Of a DNA stretch of 64,000 nt, positions 44,146 to 53,080 are shown piece after piece. A program made the translations under genes and the position numbers. Origin of the DNA: Gemella sanguinis ATCC 700632 (lineage in GTDB: Bacteria; Bacillota; Bacilli; Staphylococcales; Gemellaceae). Each line of letters starts with the position of its first letter. The stretch's first letter is position 1. The notes beneath the pieces are model-generated. The model made no database searches, was not told the origin of the DNA, and was given only the letters and a program-made list of their open reading frames with translations. Location of the stretch: positions 90,000 through 153,999 of the forward strand of contig NZ_JNJO01000004.1 in the NCBI RefSeq assembly GCF_000701685.1, read 5' to 3'.

Positions 44146-45846
44146 ATGTTTCAGGCTTTATATAGAAAATATCGACCACAATCATTTAAAGATATTGTAG
44201 GTCAAAATCATATAGTTTCAGTACTAAATAATGCAATTGAAAAGAATCAAATTAGCCATGCGTACTTGTTTTATGGACCTAGAGGAACTGGTAAAACTTC
44301 TGTTGCAAAAATATTTGCTAATGAAGTGAATAAAAATGAAGTATATCAAAAAGAAAATGTAGATATAATAGAAATTGACGCTGCAAGTAATAATGGTGTT
44401 GATGAAGTTCGTGATATTAAAGAAGCCATTAAATTTTTGCCAAGTGAAGGTAGATATAAGGTTTATATAATCGATGAGGTTCATATGCTTACAACAGCAG
44501 CATTTAATGCTCTGCTAAAAACGTTAGAAGAACCTCCAGCACATGTTATTTTTATTTTAGCTACTACTGAGATTCATAAAATACCAGCAACAATTTTATC
44601 AAGATGCCAAAGATTTGAGTTTAAAAATTTATCAGTTAAACAATTAGAGGATAGATTAAAATATATCTCAGAAAATGAAAGTCTAGATATAGAAGAAGAT
44701 GCAATAAAGAAAATTGCAACCTTAGCTAAAGGTGGTTTGAGAGATGCAATAAGCATACTTGATCAAGTATCTAATTATTCTGAAAAAATCACTTTAGAAA
44801 ATATCTTAGAAGTAACATCATCTATTAGTGAAGACAATATCTTAGAGTTTTATAAATATTTATTACAAGGAGATGTGACAAAATCACTACTTATGTATAA
44901 TGATTTTGTCGCACAAGCTAAAGACACTAAACTTTTACTTAATGATTTAATAAATATTACAAGGGATATTGTAGTTTATAAAAATTTAAATAACACAAAT
45001 TATACAAATTATAATGTGAAAATAATTGAGGATGTTGTAAAAGATGTTCCGTTTGATTATTTTTATAAAATAATTGAATATTTATCACAAACAGAGCAAT
45101 ATATAAGATTTTCAACTGAATATATGAGTTATATGCAAATATGTATAGTTAAAATATGTTCAAAAGCTAATTATAGCAATACTAAAGTAGATGTTGTATC
45201 AAATGAGGGTAGTAACATAGTTGTTAATACACAGATACAAGAACTAGAAAGTAGAATTATATTATTGGAAAAAAAATTACTACAGATGAAAAATCAAAAA
45301 GTAGAATTAAATAATAAGACAGAAAATTCAGATACTACTAAAGATTCATATTTATCTAACAATGTTGAAATAAAAGAGGTTATTATAAAAGATAAAAGTA
45401 AAATAGTGGAATTAATTAATAGTTCTAATGATAACTTTACTAATTATGCTTCTAATGTATTTGGTAGAATTATTAATGATAGTTTCTCTACGGATAACAA
45501 TGAAATGTATGCTATGGGAGAGATATTTAAATCTTGTAAGTTAGTAGCTTCTTCGAAAATAGCAGGGTTACTTGTATTTAATGAAGCAGAAAGTATGATG
45601 AAAATGGCTCCAAATTCTAAATATAAGAAATATTTAGAGGAATTATTTAGAAGATATATTGGAGTAGATTATGCTATATATACTTTACAAGATCATCAAT
45701 ATAACACTCTACTAGATGAAATTAAAAATATTTCACCTAAGAAAGATAGTTTAGTTGAAATTAAAGAAGAACAAGAAGAGAAAGAAGACTCAAAAAACAA
45801 ATCAAAAATTGAACAATTATTTTCAGATATTATAGTTGAAAAATAG
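44146..45846 (+). CDS. dnaX: DNA polymerase III subunit gamma/tau, zinc module missing
   Basis: It is the clamp-loader ATPase of the replisome, 566 residues. Walker A GPRGTGKT is at 44-51, then IIDEVHMLT, LLKTLEEPP and the SRC motif (ILSRCQRF). Between Walker A and IIEIDAASN the family normally has about 35 residues with four zinc-binding cysteines. Here only ~20 residues remain (NEVNKNEVYQKEN) and no cysteine, so the zinc module is deleted. Domain III is followed by a charged, low-complexity tau region. An A8 run (45269-45276) near residue 375 could allow frameshifting to a gamma-like form. AGGAGG precedes ATG. ebfC and recR follow, the usual order. Confidence 0.95.
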   Translation: MFQALYRKYRPQSFKDIVGQNHIVSVLNNAIEKNQISHAYLFYGPRGTGKTSVAKIFANEVNKNEVYQKENVDIIEIDAASNNGVDEVRDIKEAIKFLPSEGRYKVYIIDEVHMLTTAAFNALLKTLEEPPAHVIFILATTEIHKIPATILSRCQRFEFKNLSVKQLEDRLKYISENESLDIEEDAIKKIATLAKGGLRDAISILDQVSNYSEKITLENILEVTSSISEDNILEFYKYLLQGDVTKSLLMYNDFVAQAKDTKLLLNDLINITRDIVVYKNLNNTNYTNYNVKIIEDVVKDVPFDYFYKIIEYLSQTEQYIRFSTEYMSYMQICIVKICSKANYSNTKVDVVSNEGSNIVVNTQIQELESRIILLEKKLLQMKNQKVELNNKTENSDTTKDSYLSNNVEIKEVIIKDKSKIVELINSSNDNFTNYASNVFGRIINDSFSTDNNEMYAMGEIFKSCKLVASSKIAGLLVFNEAESMMKMAPNSKYKKYLEELFRRYIGVDYAIYTLQDHQYNTLLDEIKNISPKKDSLVEIKEEQEEKEDSKNKSKIEQLFSDIIVEK

Positions 45847-45878
45847 AACTGAAATAAAATGAAAGATATTGAAAATTA

Positions 45879-45907
45879 TTGACAATTTATGGGTTTTTAA
45901 ATAGAAT
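45879..45907 (+). promoter_or_regulatory. promoter between dnaX and ebfC
   Basis: TTGACA (45879-45884) and TAGAAT (45902-45907) with 17-bp spacing. A TATAAT at 45908-45913 is an alternative -10 but is 23 bp away. It would let ebfC-recR-tkt be transcribed independently of dnaX. Confidence 0.55.
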
Positions 45908-45940
45908 TATAATATAACAAGATATTTAGGAGGAAATAAT

Positions 45941-46258
45941 ATGCGTGGAATGGGAAATATGCAACAAATGATGAAAAAAATGCAAAAAATGCAAAAGGAT
46001 ATGTTAGCAGCCCAAGAAGGATTAAAAGATCAAACAGTTGAAGGTACAGTTTCTGGAGGAATGGTTACTGCAATAGCTAATGGAGATGGGAAAATTTTAG
46101 ATATTAAAATTAAAGAAGAGGTAGTTGATCCAGAAGATATCGAAATGTTACAAGATATGGTTTTAACAGCAGTAAATGACGCATTAGAAAAATCTACTCA
46201 ACTTAAAGAAGAAACTTTAGGTAAATTTACAAATGGATTAAATATTCCGGGACTATAA
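45941..46258 (+). CDS. ebfC: YbaB/EbfC family nucleoid-associated protein
   Basis: It is a 105-residue DNA-binding protein of the YbaB/EbfC family. It has a Met/Lys-rich N-terminus ([14 protein letters not shown]) forming a helix, then [25 protein letters not shown], the conserved beta region. The dnaX-ebfC-recR cluster is conserved across bacteria. AGGAGG lies 7 nt before ATG. Confidence 0.95.
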   Translation: MRGMGNMQQMMKKMQKMQKDMLAAQEGLKDQTVEGTVSGGMVTAIANGDGKILDIKIKEEVVDPEDIEMLQDMVLTAVNDALEKSTQLKEETLGKFTNGLNIPGL

Positions 46259-46259
46259 G

Positions 46260-46856
46260 ATGCAATATCCAAAACCAATATTAGACTTGATAGATAGTTA
46301 TTCACTTTTACCTGGAATAGGGAGAAAAACAGCCATTCGTCTTGCGTTTCATACGTTAAAGATGAATGATAATGATATAAATAATTTTGCTAAATCTTTA
46401 GTGGAATTAAAAGAAAAACTTACAAATTGTGAAGTTTGTCATAGATTATCTGAAACATCTGTATGTGATATTTGTACAGATAATTCACGTGATAAATCAA
46501 CAATATGTGTTGTGGCTAACGACAATGATTTAGTTGCTATGGAAAATATGCAACAATATAGAGGAGTCTACCACGTTTTAGATGGCTTGATATCCCCTAT
46601 GGATGGTATCGGTCCTTTAGACATTAATATTAAATCATTGTTTGAAAGAGCTCAAGATCCAATTGTTAAAGAAATAATTCTTGCGACAAATTCATCTCCA
46701 GAAGGAGAAGGGACAGCAAGCTTTATTTCAAAATATTTGAAGAATACGGATATAAAAGTAACTAGAATTGCTCAAGGAATATCATTTGGTAGTGATATAG
46801 AATATGTAGATGAGGTAACATTATCTAGAGCAATTTCTGGTCGAATAGAAATATAA
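46260..46856 (+). CDS. recR: recombination mediator protein RecR
   Basis: It acts with RecF/RecO to load RecA at gaps. The 198-residue protein has an N-terminal helix-hairpin-helix (LLPGIGRKTAIRLAFH), a four-cysteine zinc motif (CEVC...CDIC) and a Toprim domain beginning ICVVANDNDLVAME. It starts one base after the ebfC stop. Length is standard. Confidence 0.97.
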   Translation: MQYPKPILDLIDSYSLLPGIGRKTAIRLAFHTLKMNDNDINNFAKSLVELKEKLTNCEVCHRLSETSVCDICTDNSRDKSTICVVANDNDLVAMENMQQYRGVYHVLDGLISPMDGIGPLDINIKSLFERAQDPIVKEIILATNSSPEGEGTASFISKYLKNTDIKVTRIAQGISFGSDIEYVDEVTLSRAISGRIEI

Positions 46857-46874
46857 TTTTAGGAGGGCATAAAT

Positions 46875-48851
46875 ATGTCACAAAAATCAGTAAATGCAAT
46901 TAAAGTTTTGGGTGTAGATGCTATTAACAAAGCAAAATCAGGGCATCCTGGGGTAGTAATGGGAGCTGCACCTATGGCCTACTCACTATTTGTCAATCAT
47001 TTAAGAGTAAATCCAAAAAAAGAAGATTGGATTAACAGAGATAGATTTGTTTTATCTGCTGGTCATGGTTCAATGTTACTATATTCATTATTACATCTTT
47101 CTGGATTTGAAGATGTTTCATTAGAAGAAATTAAAAACTTTCGTCAATGGGGATCAAAAACTCCAGGGCACCCAGAATTTGGACACACAAAAGGTGTAGA
47201 TGCGACTACAGGTCCATTAGGTCAAGGAGTATCAACAGCTGTAGGAATGGCTTTAGCTGAAAGATATTTAGCAGCTAAGTATAATAAAGAAGGATATAAT
47301 TTATTTGATCACTACACATATGTAATTTGTGGTGATGGTGATATTATGGAGGGTGTTGCCTCTGAAACAGCAAGTTTTGCAGCAATTCAAAAATTAAATA
47401 AATTAGTAGTACTATATGACTCAAATGATATTTGTTTAGATGGTGAAACAAAAGATGCATTTTCTGAAAGTGTTCGTGCAAGATATGAAGCTTATGGTTG
47501 GAACACAATTCTAGTAGAAGAAGGATCTAATGTTGATGCTATAAGTAAAGCCTTAGAAGAAGCAAAAAAATCTGATAAACCAACTCTTATTGAAGTTAAA
47601 ACTATTATAGGTGCGGGTTCACCTAATAAACAAGGAACAAATGGAGTTCATGGTGCTCCATTAGGAGAAGAAGAAACTGCATTATTTAGAAAAGAAATTG
47701 GTTGGGAATATGATCCATTTGAAATTCCAACTGAAGTATATGCAGACTTTAAAGAAAAAGTTGCTGATCGTGGAGAAGCTGCTTATAAATCATGGGAAAA
47801 ATTATATGATGACTATAAAGCTAAATATCCAGAATTAGCATCTGAATTAGAAGAAGTATTATCAAGAAAAGATATTGAGCGCTTATCTAAAGAAAGCTTT
47901 GGATTCAAGAATGTTGGAGAAGCTCAAGCGACACGTAATTCATCACAAGATGCAATTAATAGCATAGCTGCAGTTTTACCTACATTCTTTGGAGGATCAG
48001 CAGACCTTTCTCACTCAAATATGACATTTATAAAAGGAGAAGGGCTTCAAGATAATGAAAATAGAGTAGCACGAAATGTACAATTTGGTGTACGTGAGTT
48101 CGGTATGGCAACTATCCTAAACGGATTAATGTTACACGGTGGAGTTCGTGTATTTGGAGGTACATTCTTCGTATTCTCTGATTACCTAAAAGCTGCACTA
48201 AGATTATCAGCTTTACAAGGACTTCCAGTAACATATGTATTTACTCATGATAGTATTGCAGTTGGTGAAGATGGTCCTACACATGAACCAATCGAACACC
48301 TAGCTTCATTAAGAACAATTCCAAATACTTATGTATTTAGACCAGCAGATGCAACTGAAACACAAGCTGCATGGTATTTATCACAAAAAGTTAATAATAA
48401 ACCAACTTCATTAGTATTAACTCGTCAAAATCTTCCAGTTTTAGAAAATACTTCATTTGAAAAAGTATCTAAAGGTGCATATGTTGTTTATGAAACATCT
48501 TCAGATTTTGATACAATTTTAATAGCTACAGGATCAGAAGTTGCATTAGCAGTCGATGTAGCTCGTGAACTAGAAAAAGAAGGTTCTAAAGTACGTGTAG
48601 TAAGTATGCCATCTGTAGAATTATTTGAAGAACAATCTAAAGAATATAAAGAAGGATTATTACCACGTAATGTCCGTAGACGTGTATCTTTAGAAATGGG
48701 TAATACAGCTTTATGGTACAAATATGTTGGATTAGACGGATTAGCTATAGGTATCGACAATTTTGGTGCTTCTGCTCCAGCAAATAAAGTAATTGAAGAA
48801 TATGGATTTACTGTAGCAAAAGTAGTAGAGAGAATAAAAAATGAGCTATAA
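46875..48851 (+). CDS. tkt: transketolase
   Basis: It transfers two-carbon units in the pentose phosphate pathway using thiamine pyrophosphate. It has 658 residues: KAKSGHPGVVMGAAPMAY near the N-terminus, the TPP motif GDGDIMEGVASE around residue 155, and a pyrimidine-domain stretch VRYFGEFGM-like (RNVQFGVREFGMA). C-terminal domain follows. AGGAGG precedes ATG. It overlaps the S1-domain gene by 11 bp. Rpe and ThiN for the same pathway and cofactor are encoded near 14-15 kb. Confidence 0.96.
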   Translation: MSQKSVNAIKVLGVDAINKAKSGHPGVVMGAAPMAYSLFVNHLRVNPKKEDWINRDRFVLSAGHGSMLLYSLLHLSGFEDVSLEEIKNFRQWGSKTPGHPEFGHTKGVDATTGPLGQGVSTAVGMALAERYLAAKYNKEGYNLFDHYTYVICGDGDIMEGVASETASFAAIQKLNKLVVLYDSNDICLDGETKDAFSESVRARYEAYGWNTILVEEGSNVDAISKALEEAKKSDKPTLIEVKTIIGAGSPNKQGTNGVHGAPLGEEETALFRKEIGWEYDPFEIPTEVYADFKEKVADRGEAAYKSWEKLYDDYKAKYPELASELEEVLSRKDIERLSKESFGFKNVGEAQATRNSSQDAINSIAAVLPTFFGGSADLSHSNMTFIKGEGLQDNENRVARNVQFGVREFGMATILNGLMLHGGVRVFGGTFFVFSDYLKAALRLSALQGLPVTYVFTHDSIAVGEDGPTHEPIEHLASLRTIPNTYVFRPADATETQAAWYLSQKVNNKPTSLVLTRQNLPVLENTSFEKVSKGAYVVYETSSDFDTILIATGSEVALAVDVARELEKEGSKVRVVSMPSVELFEEQSKEYKEGLLPRNVRRRVSLEMGNTALWYKYVGLDGLAIGIDNFGASAPANKVIEEYGFTVAKVVERIKNEL

Positions 48852-49209
48852 AGAGATTGCACCCGGAGATATAATCAAGGTTAAAGTTACTGCTGTAAAA
48901 CCATATGGAGCATTTATTGAAACTAGAGATGGTCAGGTTGGATTAATTCATATTTCAGAGATAACAAATTGTTTCATTTTTGATATTAGTAGTTATATTA
49001 AACAAGATGAAATTTTAGAAGTTAAAGTATTATCAATTAAAGATAACAAAATAAATGCTACTCTAAATTTCAAACAAAAAAAATCATCAAATAAAAAAGA
49101 AATAAATAGTCTAGATACTCTTAATTTTGTATATGGATTTGATACAATAAAGAGAAATATGAAGTTTTGGCAGAAAAAAGCAATGATTGAAATGAGAAAT
49201 TCAAAATAA
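48841..49209 (+). CDS. S1-domain RNA-binding protein (YugI/CvfD type)
   Basis: It is a 122-residue protein with one S1 domain at residues 5-75: GDIIKVKVTAVKPYGAFIET, GLIHISEI and VKVLSIKDNKINATLNF. A basic C-terminal tail follows. Similar proteins (general stress protein 13, YugI, CvfD) bind the ribosome or mRNA and tune translation. The start lies in the end of tkt, so translation is probably coupled. It is the last gene before the alaS T-box unit. Confidence 0.85.
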   Translation: MSYKEIAPGDIIKVKVTAVKPYGAFIETRDGQVGLIHISEITNCFIFDISSYIKQDEILEVKVLSIKDNKINATLNFKQKKSSNKKEINSLDTLNFVYGFDTIKRNMKFWQKKAMIEMRNSK

Positions 49210-49214
49210 ATCTA

Positions 49215-49243
49215 TTGACAAATTTATTACAAATGTATATAAT
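49215..49243 (+). promoter_or_regulatory. consensus promoter of alaS
   Basis: TTGACA (49215-49220), 17-bp spacer, TATAAT (49238-49243): a perfect sigma-A promoter. Confidence 0.9.
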
Positions 49244-49258
49244 GAATTTACATATCAA

Positions 49259-49480
49259 ATGAAGTTTAGGAATTGAAAGTAATTAAATATTATTTTCAGA
49301 GAGAGTCTAGCGGTGAGAAAGATTCATAATATTACTTTGATGCTACCTATATTTCACTTCATCGGCAGCTAAGCCGTTATAAACACTAATGAGGAGTACA
49401 AAAAATACTCGAATTAGGGTGGTAACACGATTAAGGTCGTCCCTTGTGTAATTAATTTTACACAAGGGACTTTTTATTTT
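49259..49480 (+). promoter_or_regulatory. alanine T-box leader of alaS
   Basis: Stem I is closed by ATGAAGT (49259-49265) with ACTTCAT (49356-49362). An AGAGAGAGTC block lies on its 5' side. The specifier triplet GCT (Ala) is at 49342-49344 in the sequence GATGCTACC. A small CGGC/GCCG hairpin follows. The T-box motif is TGGTAACACG at 49420-49429, changed from the usual TGGNACCGCG but keeping TGGT, which fits an A-ended tRNA-Ala. The terminator stem GTCCCTTGTGTA/TACACAAGGGAC (49439-49450 and 49459-49470) plus T5 ends the leader. Uncharged tRNA-Ala would bind and open alaS expression. Confidence 0.93.
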
Positions 49481-49500
49481 TATAATTTAAGGAGAAAAAA

Positions 49501-52122
49501 ATGAAACAATTAACATCAACAGAAATAAGAAGAATGTTTTTAGACTTCTTTGTAGTAAAAGGACATAAAATAGAACCTAGTGCTTCACTAGTTCCAGTGG
49601 ATGACCCTACATTATTATGGATTAACTCTGGTGTAGCAACTTTAAAGAAATATTTTGATGGACGTGTGATACCTGAAAATCCTAGAATTACAAACTCACA
49701 AAAGTCAATACGTACTAATGATATTGAGAATGTAGGTAAAACAGCTCGTCACCATACTTTTTTTGAAATGTTAGGAAACTTTTCAATTGGAGATTACTTT
49801 AAACCTGAAGCAGTTGCTTGGGCTTGGGAATTTTTAACATCTGAAAAATGGTTAGGTTTAGAGAAAGAAAAATTATCAGTAACTATACACCCTGAAGATA
49901 CTGAGGCTTACGATATTTGGCGTAATCAAATTGGATTACCCGAAGAAAGAATTATTCGTATTGAAGGTAACTTCTGGGATATAGGAGAAGGACCATCAGG
50001 GCCTAATACTGAAATTTTCTATGACCGTGGTGAAGAAACAGATACAAAATCACCAAAAGAAGAGATGTATCCAGGTGGTGAAAACGAAAGATATCTAGAA
50101 GTTTGGAATGTAGTATTTAGTCAATATAACCATAATGCGGATGGTACTTATACAGAACTTCCTGCCAAAAATATTGATACAGGTATGGGACTTGAAAGAA
50201 TAGCTTCTGTATTACAGGATGTTCCAACAAACTTTGATACTGATTTATTTATGCCTATAATAAATGAAATTGAAAAATTATCTGGGAAAAAATATGGTGT
50301 TAATAATGAACAGGATGAAGCATTTAAAGTTATTGCTGACCACATTAGAACAGTTGTATTTGCTATTGCTGATGGAGCACTTCCATCTAATGAAGGTAGA
50401 GGATATATTCTAAGAAGATTACTTCGTAGAGCTGTTAGATATGCAAAAGTTTTAGAATTAAATAATTCATTTATGTATAAACTAACTGATGTAGTTGCAG
50501 AAATAATGAATGATTATTATCCAAATGTAAAAGAATCAGCTGATTTTGTTAAAGATGTAATTCTAAAAGAAGAAGATAGATTCCATGAAACTCTTAATGA
50601 GGGAGAAGCTATTTTAAATGGTATTGTTAGTGAAGTTAAAGATACTACAAAAATCATTTCAGGTAAAGATGCATTTAAGTTATATGATACTTTTGGTTTC
50701 CCAATTGAATTAACAGAAGAATATGCTGAAGAATATGGTTTAAAAGTTGATATCGATGGATTTAATGAAGAAATGGAAAAACAAAAAGAACGAGCAAGAT
50801 CATCAAGACAAGATGATTCATCAATGCAAGTTCAATCAGATTTATATAGCAGAATTATTGGAAATAGTGAATTTATAGGATATACTCAATTTGAAGTATC
50901 TTCTAAGCTATTAGCTATAGTTGATAAAGAAGATAATTTATTAGATAAATACTCTGACGAAGAAGTTGTAAAAGTTGTATTTGAAAAAACACCATTTTAT
51001 GCAGAGAGTGGAGGTCAAATTGCGGACCATGGTGAAATCTTAGCTAATGGATTTAAAGCCAAAGTACTTGATGTTAAAAAACTACCTGATAAACGTCATA
51101 TTCACTTTGTAAAAGTACTAGAAGGTGAATTTGAAGTTGGAAAAGATTATGAACTAATCGTAAGCAGAGACTTTAGATTGAATGTTGAGAAAAACCATAC
51201 AGCTACCCACTTATTAAATGAAGCACTACGACATGAAGTAGGTTCACATATAAAACAAGCTGGATCTCTTGTAACTGATGAGAAACTAAGATTTGACATT
51301 ACTCATTTTGCACCTTTAACAAAAGAAGAAATTGAAAAAGTAGAGCAAGAAGTTAATAAACAAATTTGGAATGCTTTAGAAATTAAAACTGAAGAAATGC
51401 CAATTGCTGAAGCAAGAAAATTAGGAGCTCAAGCATTGTTTGGTGAAAAATATGGGGATATAGTTCGAGTTGTCTCAATTGGTGATTATTCAATAGAATT
51501 ATGTGGTGGTACACATAATTCAAACAGTAGCGAAGTAGGAATTTTCAAAATTGTTTCTGAAACTGGTGTTGCTGCAGGGGTTCGTAGAATAGAAGCTTTA
51601 ACTGGAAAAGCTGCTTATGAATATTTAAGACAACAAGAAGAGACACTTCGTACAGTTGAAAAATTAACAAAAGCTAATGCTTCAAATGTTGTAGAAAAAG
51701 TAACTAATTTACAAACTGAAATTAAAAAACTTTCTAAAGAAAAAGAAAGTTTACAACAAAAAATTGCTAATGCAGAGTTAAATAATTTAGTAAACAATAT
51801 TAAAGAAGTTAATGGTATAAACGTACTTACAAGCGTTGTAGAATCTGAAAATATGAATCATTTAAAACAACTTGTAGATAATGCTAAATCTAAATTAGAA
51901 AATTATGTTATTGCCTTTGCTTCAATTAATGATGATAAAGTTAACTTTGTAGTTGCAGTAGATAAAGCTATTACAGATAAATATAATGCTGGAAAACTTG
52001 TAAATGTTTTAGCAACTGTATGTGAAGGTCGAGGCGGTGGACGTCCAGACATGGCACAGGCTGGAGCTAAGAATAAAGACAATATAGATAAAGCATTTGA
52101 AGAATTAATAGCTAATATTTAA
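49501..52122 (+). CDS. alaS: alanyl-tRNA synthetase
   Basis: It charges tRNA-Ala. The 873-residue class II enzyme has the catalytic core (LLWINSGVATLKKYF, NPRITNSQKSIRTNDIENVGKT-type region), an editing domain with the zinc motif NHTATHLL and later CGGTH, and a C-terminal coiled coil plus DHHA1 domain ending GRGGGRPDMAQAG. Length is normal. AAGGAG lies 7 nt before ATG. It is controlled by the T-box upstream. Confidence 0.98.
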   Translation: MKQLTSTEIRRMFLDFFVVKGHKIEPSASLVPVDDPTLLWINSGVATLKKYFDGRVIPENPRITNSQKSIRTNDIENVGKTARHHTFFEMLGNFSIGDYFKPEAVAWAWEFLTSEKWLGLEKEKLSVTIHPEDTEAYDIWRNQIGLPEERIIRIEGNFWDIGEGPSGPNTEIFYDRGEETDTKSPKEEMYPGGENERYLEVWNVVFSQYNHNADGTYTELPAKNIDTGMGLERIASVLQDVPTNFDTDLFMPIINEIEKLSGKKYGVNNEQDEAFKVIADHIRTVVFAIADGALPSNEGRGYILRRLLRRAVRYAKVLELNNSFMYKLTDVVAEIMNDYYPNVKESADFVKDVILKEEDRFHETLNEGEAILNGIVSEVKDTTKIISGKDAFKLYDTFGFPIELTEEYAEEYGLKVDIDGFNEEMEKQKERARSSRQDDSSMQVQSDLYSRIIGNSEFIGYTQFEVSSKLLAIVDKEDNLLDKYSDEEVVKVVFEKTPFYAESGGQIADHGEILANGFKAKVLDVKKLPDKRHIHFVKVLEGEFEVGKDYELIVSRDFRLNVEKNHTATHLLNEALRHEVGSHIKQAGSLVTDEKLRFDITHFAPLTKEEIEKVEQEVNKQIWNALEIKTEEMPIAEARKLGAQALFGEKYGDIVRVVSIGDYSIELCGGTHNSNSSEVGIFKIVSETGVAAGVRRIEALTGKAAYEYLRQQEETLRTVEKLTKANASNVVEKVTNLQTEIKKLSKEKESLQQKIANAELNNLVNNIKEVNGINVLTSVVESENMNHLKQLVDNAKSKLENYVIAFASINDDKVNFVVAVDKAITDKYNAGKLVNVLATVCEGRGGGRPDMAQAGAKNKDNIDKAFEELIANI

Positions 52123-52148
52123 TATTATATTGCCTTACCTTACCTTAA

Positions 52149-52197
52149 GAACAAGGGTGCTATAGTTTTAATTATAGTACCCCTTGTTCATTTTTTA
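52149..52197 (+). terminator. intrinsic terminator of alaS
   Basis: GAACAAGGG...CTATA and TATAG...CCCTTGTTC pair with one small bulge, followed by a six-T tail. Confidence 0.88.
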
Positions 52198-52243
52198 TAA
52201 TATAAATAAATATGTTATTTTACTCCCTTTTTTTATGAAAATA

Positions 52244-52252
52244 TGGTATAAT
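52244..52252 (+). promoter_or_regulatory. extended -10 promoter of the Asp23-nusB unit
   Basis: TGGTATAAT (52244-52252), about 100 bp before the Asp23-family gene; no clear -35. Confidence 0.5.
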
Positions 52253-52353
52253 GGTGTAGATTATTATGGATATAATAATCTTTATAGTAATTTAATTTAA
52301 CAATAAATTATTATAGTATAGATTATTTAAGATAAATTAGGAGGTTTCTTAAT

Positions 52354-52659
52354 ATGGAAAACAAAAAATTAGGAAAAGTAGAAATTAATCCAAGTGCTTT
52401 AACTGTTATTGCAAATATTGCAGCAAGTGAAGTTGAAGGTGTATCAAAATTATTAGGAAAAAAAGTATACTCTAAAGGAGTAGAACTAGAATTCGTAGGT
52501 GAGGAATTACTTATCGATGTATACTGTAATTTAAAATCAGGATATTCAATTGCTAAAACTGCAAGAAAAATTCAAGAAAATGTGAAAAATTCTATTTTTA
52601 ATATGACAGAAATCAATACTAAAACTGTTAATGTGAATATTATAGGAATTGATTTTTAA
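52354..52659 (+). CDS. Asp23/YloU-family (Gls24) envelope stress response protein
   Basis: It is a 101-residue soluble protein of the Asp23/Gls24 family, with GKVEINPSALTVIANIAASEVEGVSKL at the start and VNVNIIGIDF at the end. In Staphylococcus Asp23 is membrane-tethered through AmaP; in Bacillus the homologue upstream of nusB is YqhY, tied to lipid metabolism. Position 13 bp before nusB fits the YqhY type. AGGAGG precedes ATG. Confidence 0.9.
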   Translation: MENKKLGKVEINPSALTVIANIAASEVEGVSKLLGKKVYSKGVELEFVGEELLIDVYCNLKSGYSIAKTARKIQENVKNSIFNMTEINTKTVNVNIIGIDF

Positions 52660-52672
52660 TTAGGAGATACTA

Positions 52673-53068
52673 ATGAAAAGTAGACATGAATTAAGAGAAT
52701 CAGTATTTAAAATTTTATTTCAGGTAGAAAATACAGATTTAGATTATAGAGAATTATTAGAGTTTGAAGTGGACGATGTTTCAGGTAGTGAATATGTAAC
52801 TAGAACTTTAGATGATATTTTTGAGAAAAAAAATGAAATTGATGAAATAATAACTAATAACTTAAAAGATTGGAAGTTAGAACGTTTATCAAAAATGGAT
52901 AGACAAATTTTAAGAATATCTACATATGAAATTTTATTTACAGATATTCCTTACAAGGTTTCTATAAATGAAGCTGTAGAACTTTCAAAAAAATATAGTG
53001 AAAAAGATGATAGCTATAAATTTATCAATGGAGTATTAAAAGGTATAGTTGAAACTTCAACTAAATAA
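52673..53068 (+). CDS. nusB: transcription antitermination factor NusB
   Basis: It is a 131-residue all-helical protein that binds boxA with NusE (S10) to aid rRNA transcription. Conserved features are SRHELRESVFKILFQ at the N-terminus, LSKMDRQILRISTYEI and INEAVELSKKYS in the C-terminal half. Length is standard. TTAGGAG precedes ATG. Confidence 0.95.
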   Translation: MKSRHELRESVFKILFQVENTDLDYRELLEFEVDDVSGSEYVTRTLDDIFEKKNEIDEIITNNLKDWKLERLSKMDRQILRISTYEILFTDIPYKVSINEAVELSKKYSEKDDSYKFINGVLKGIVETSTK

Positions 53069-53080
53069 GAGGTAATATTA

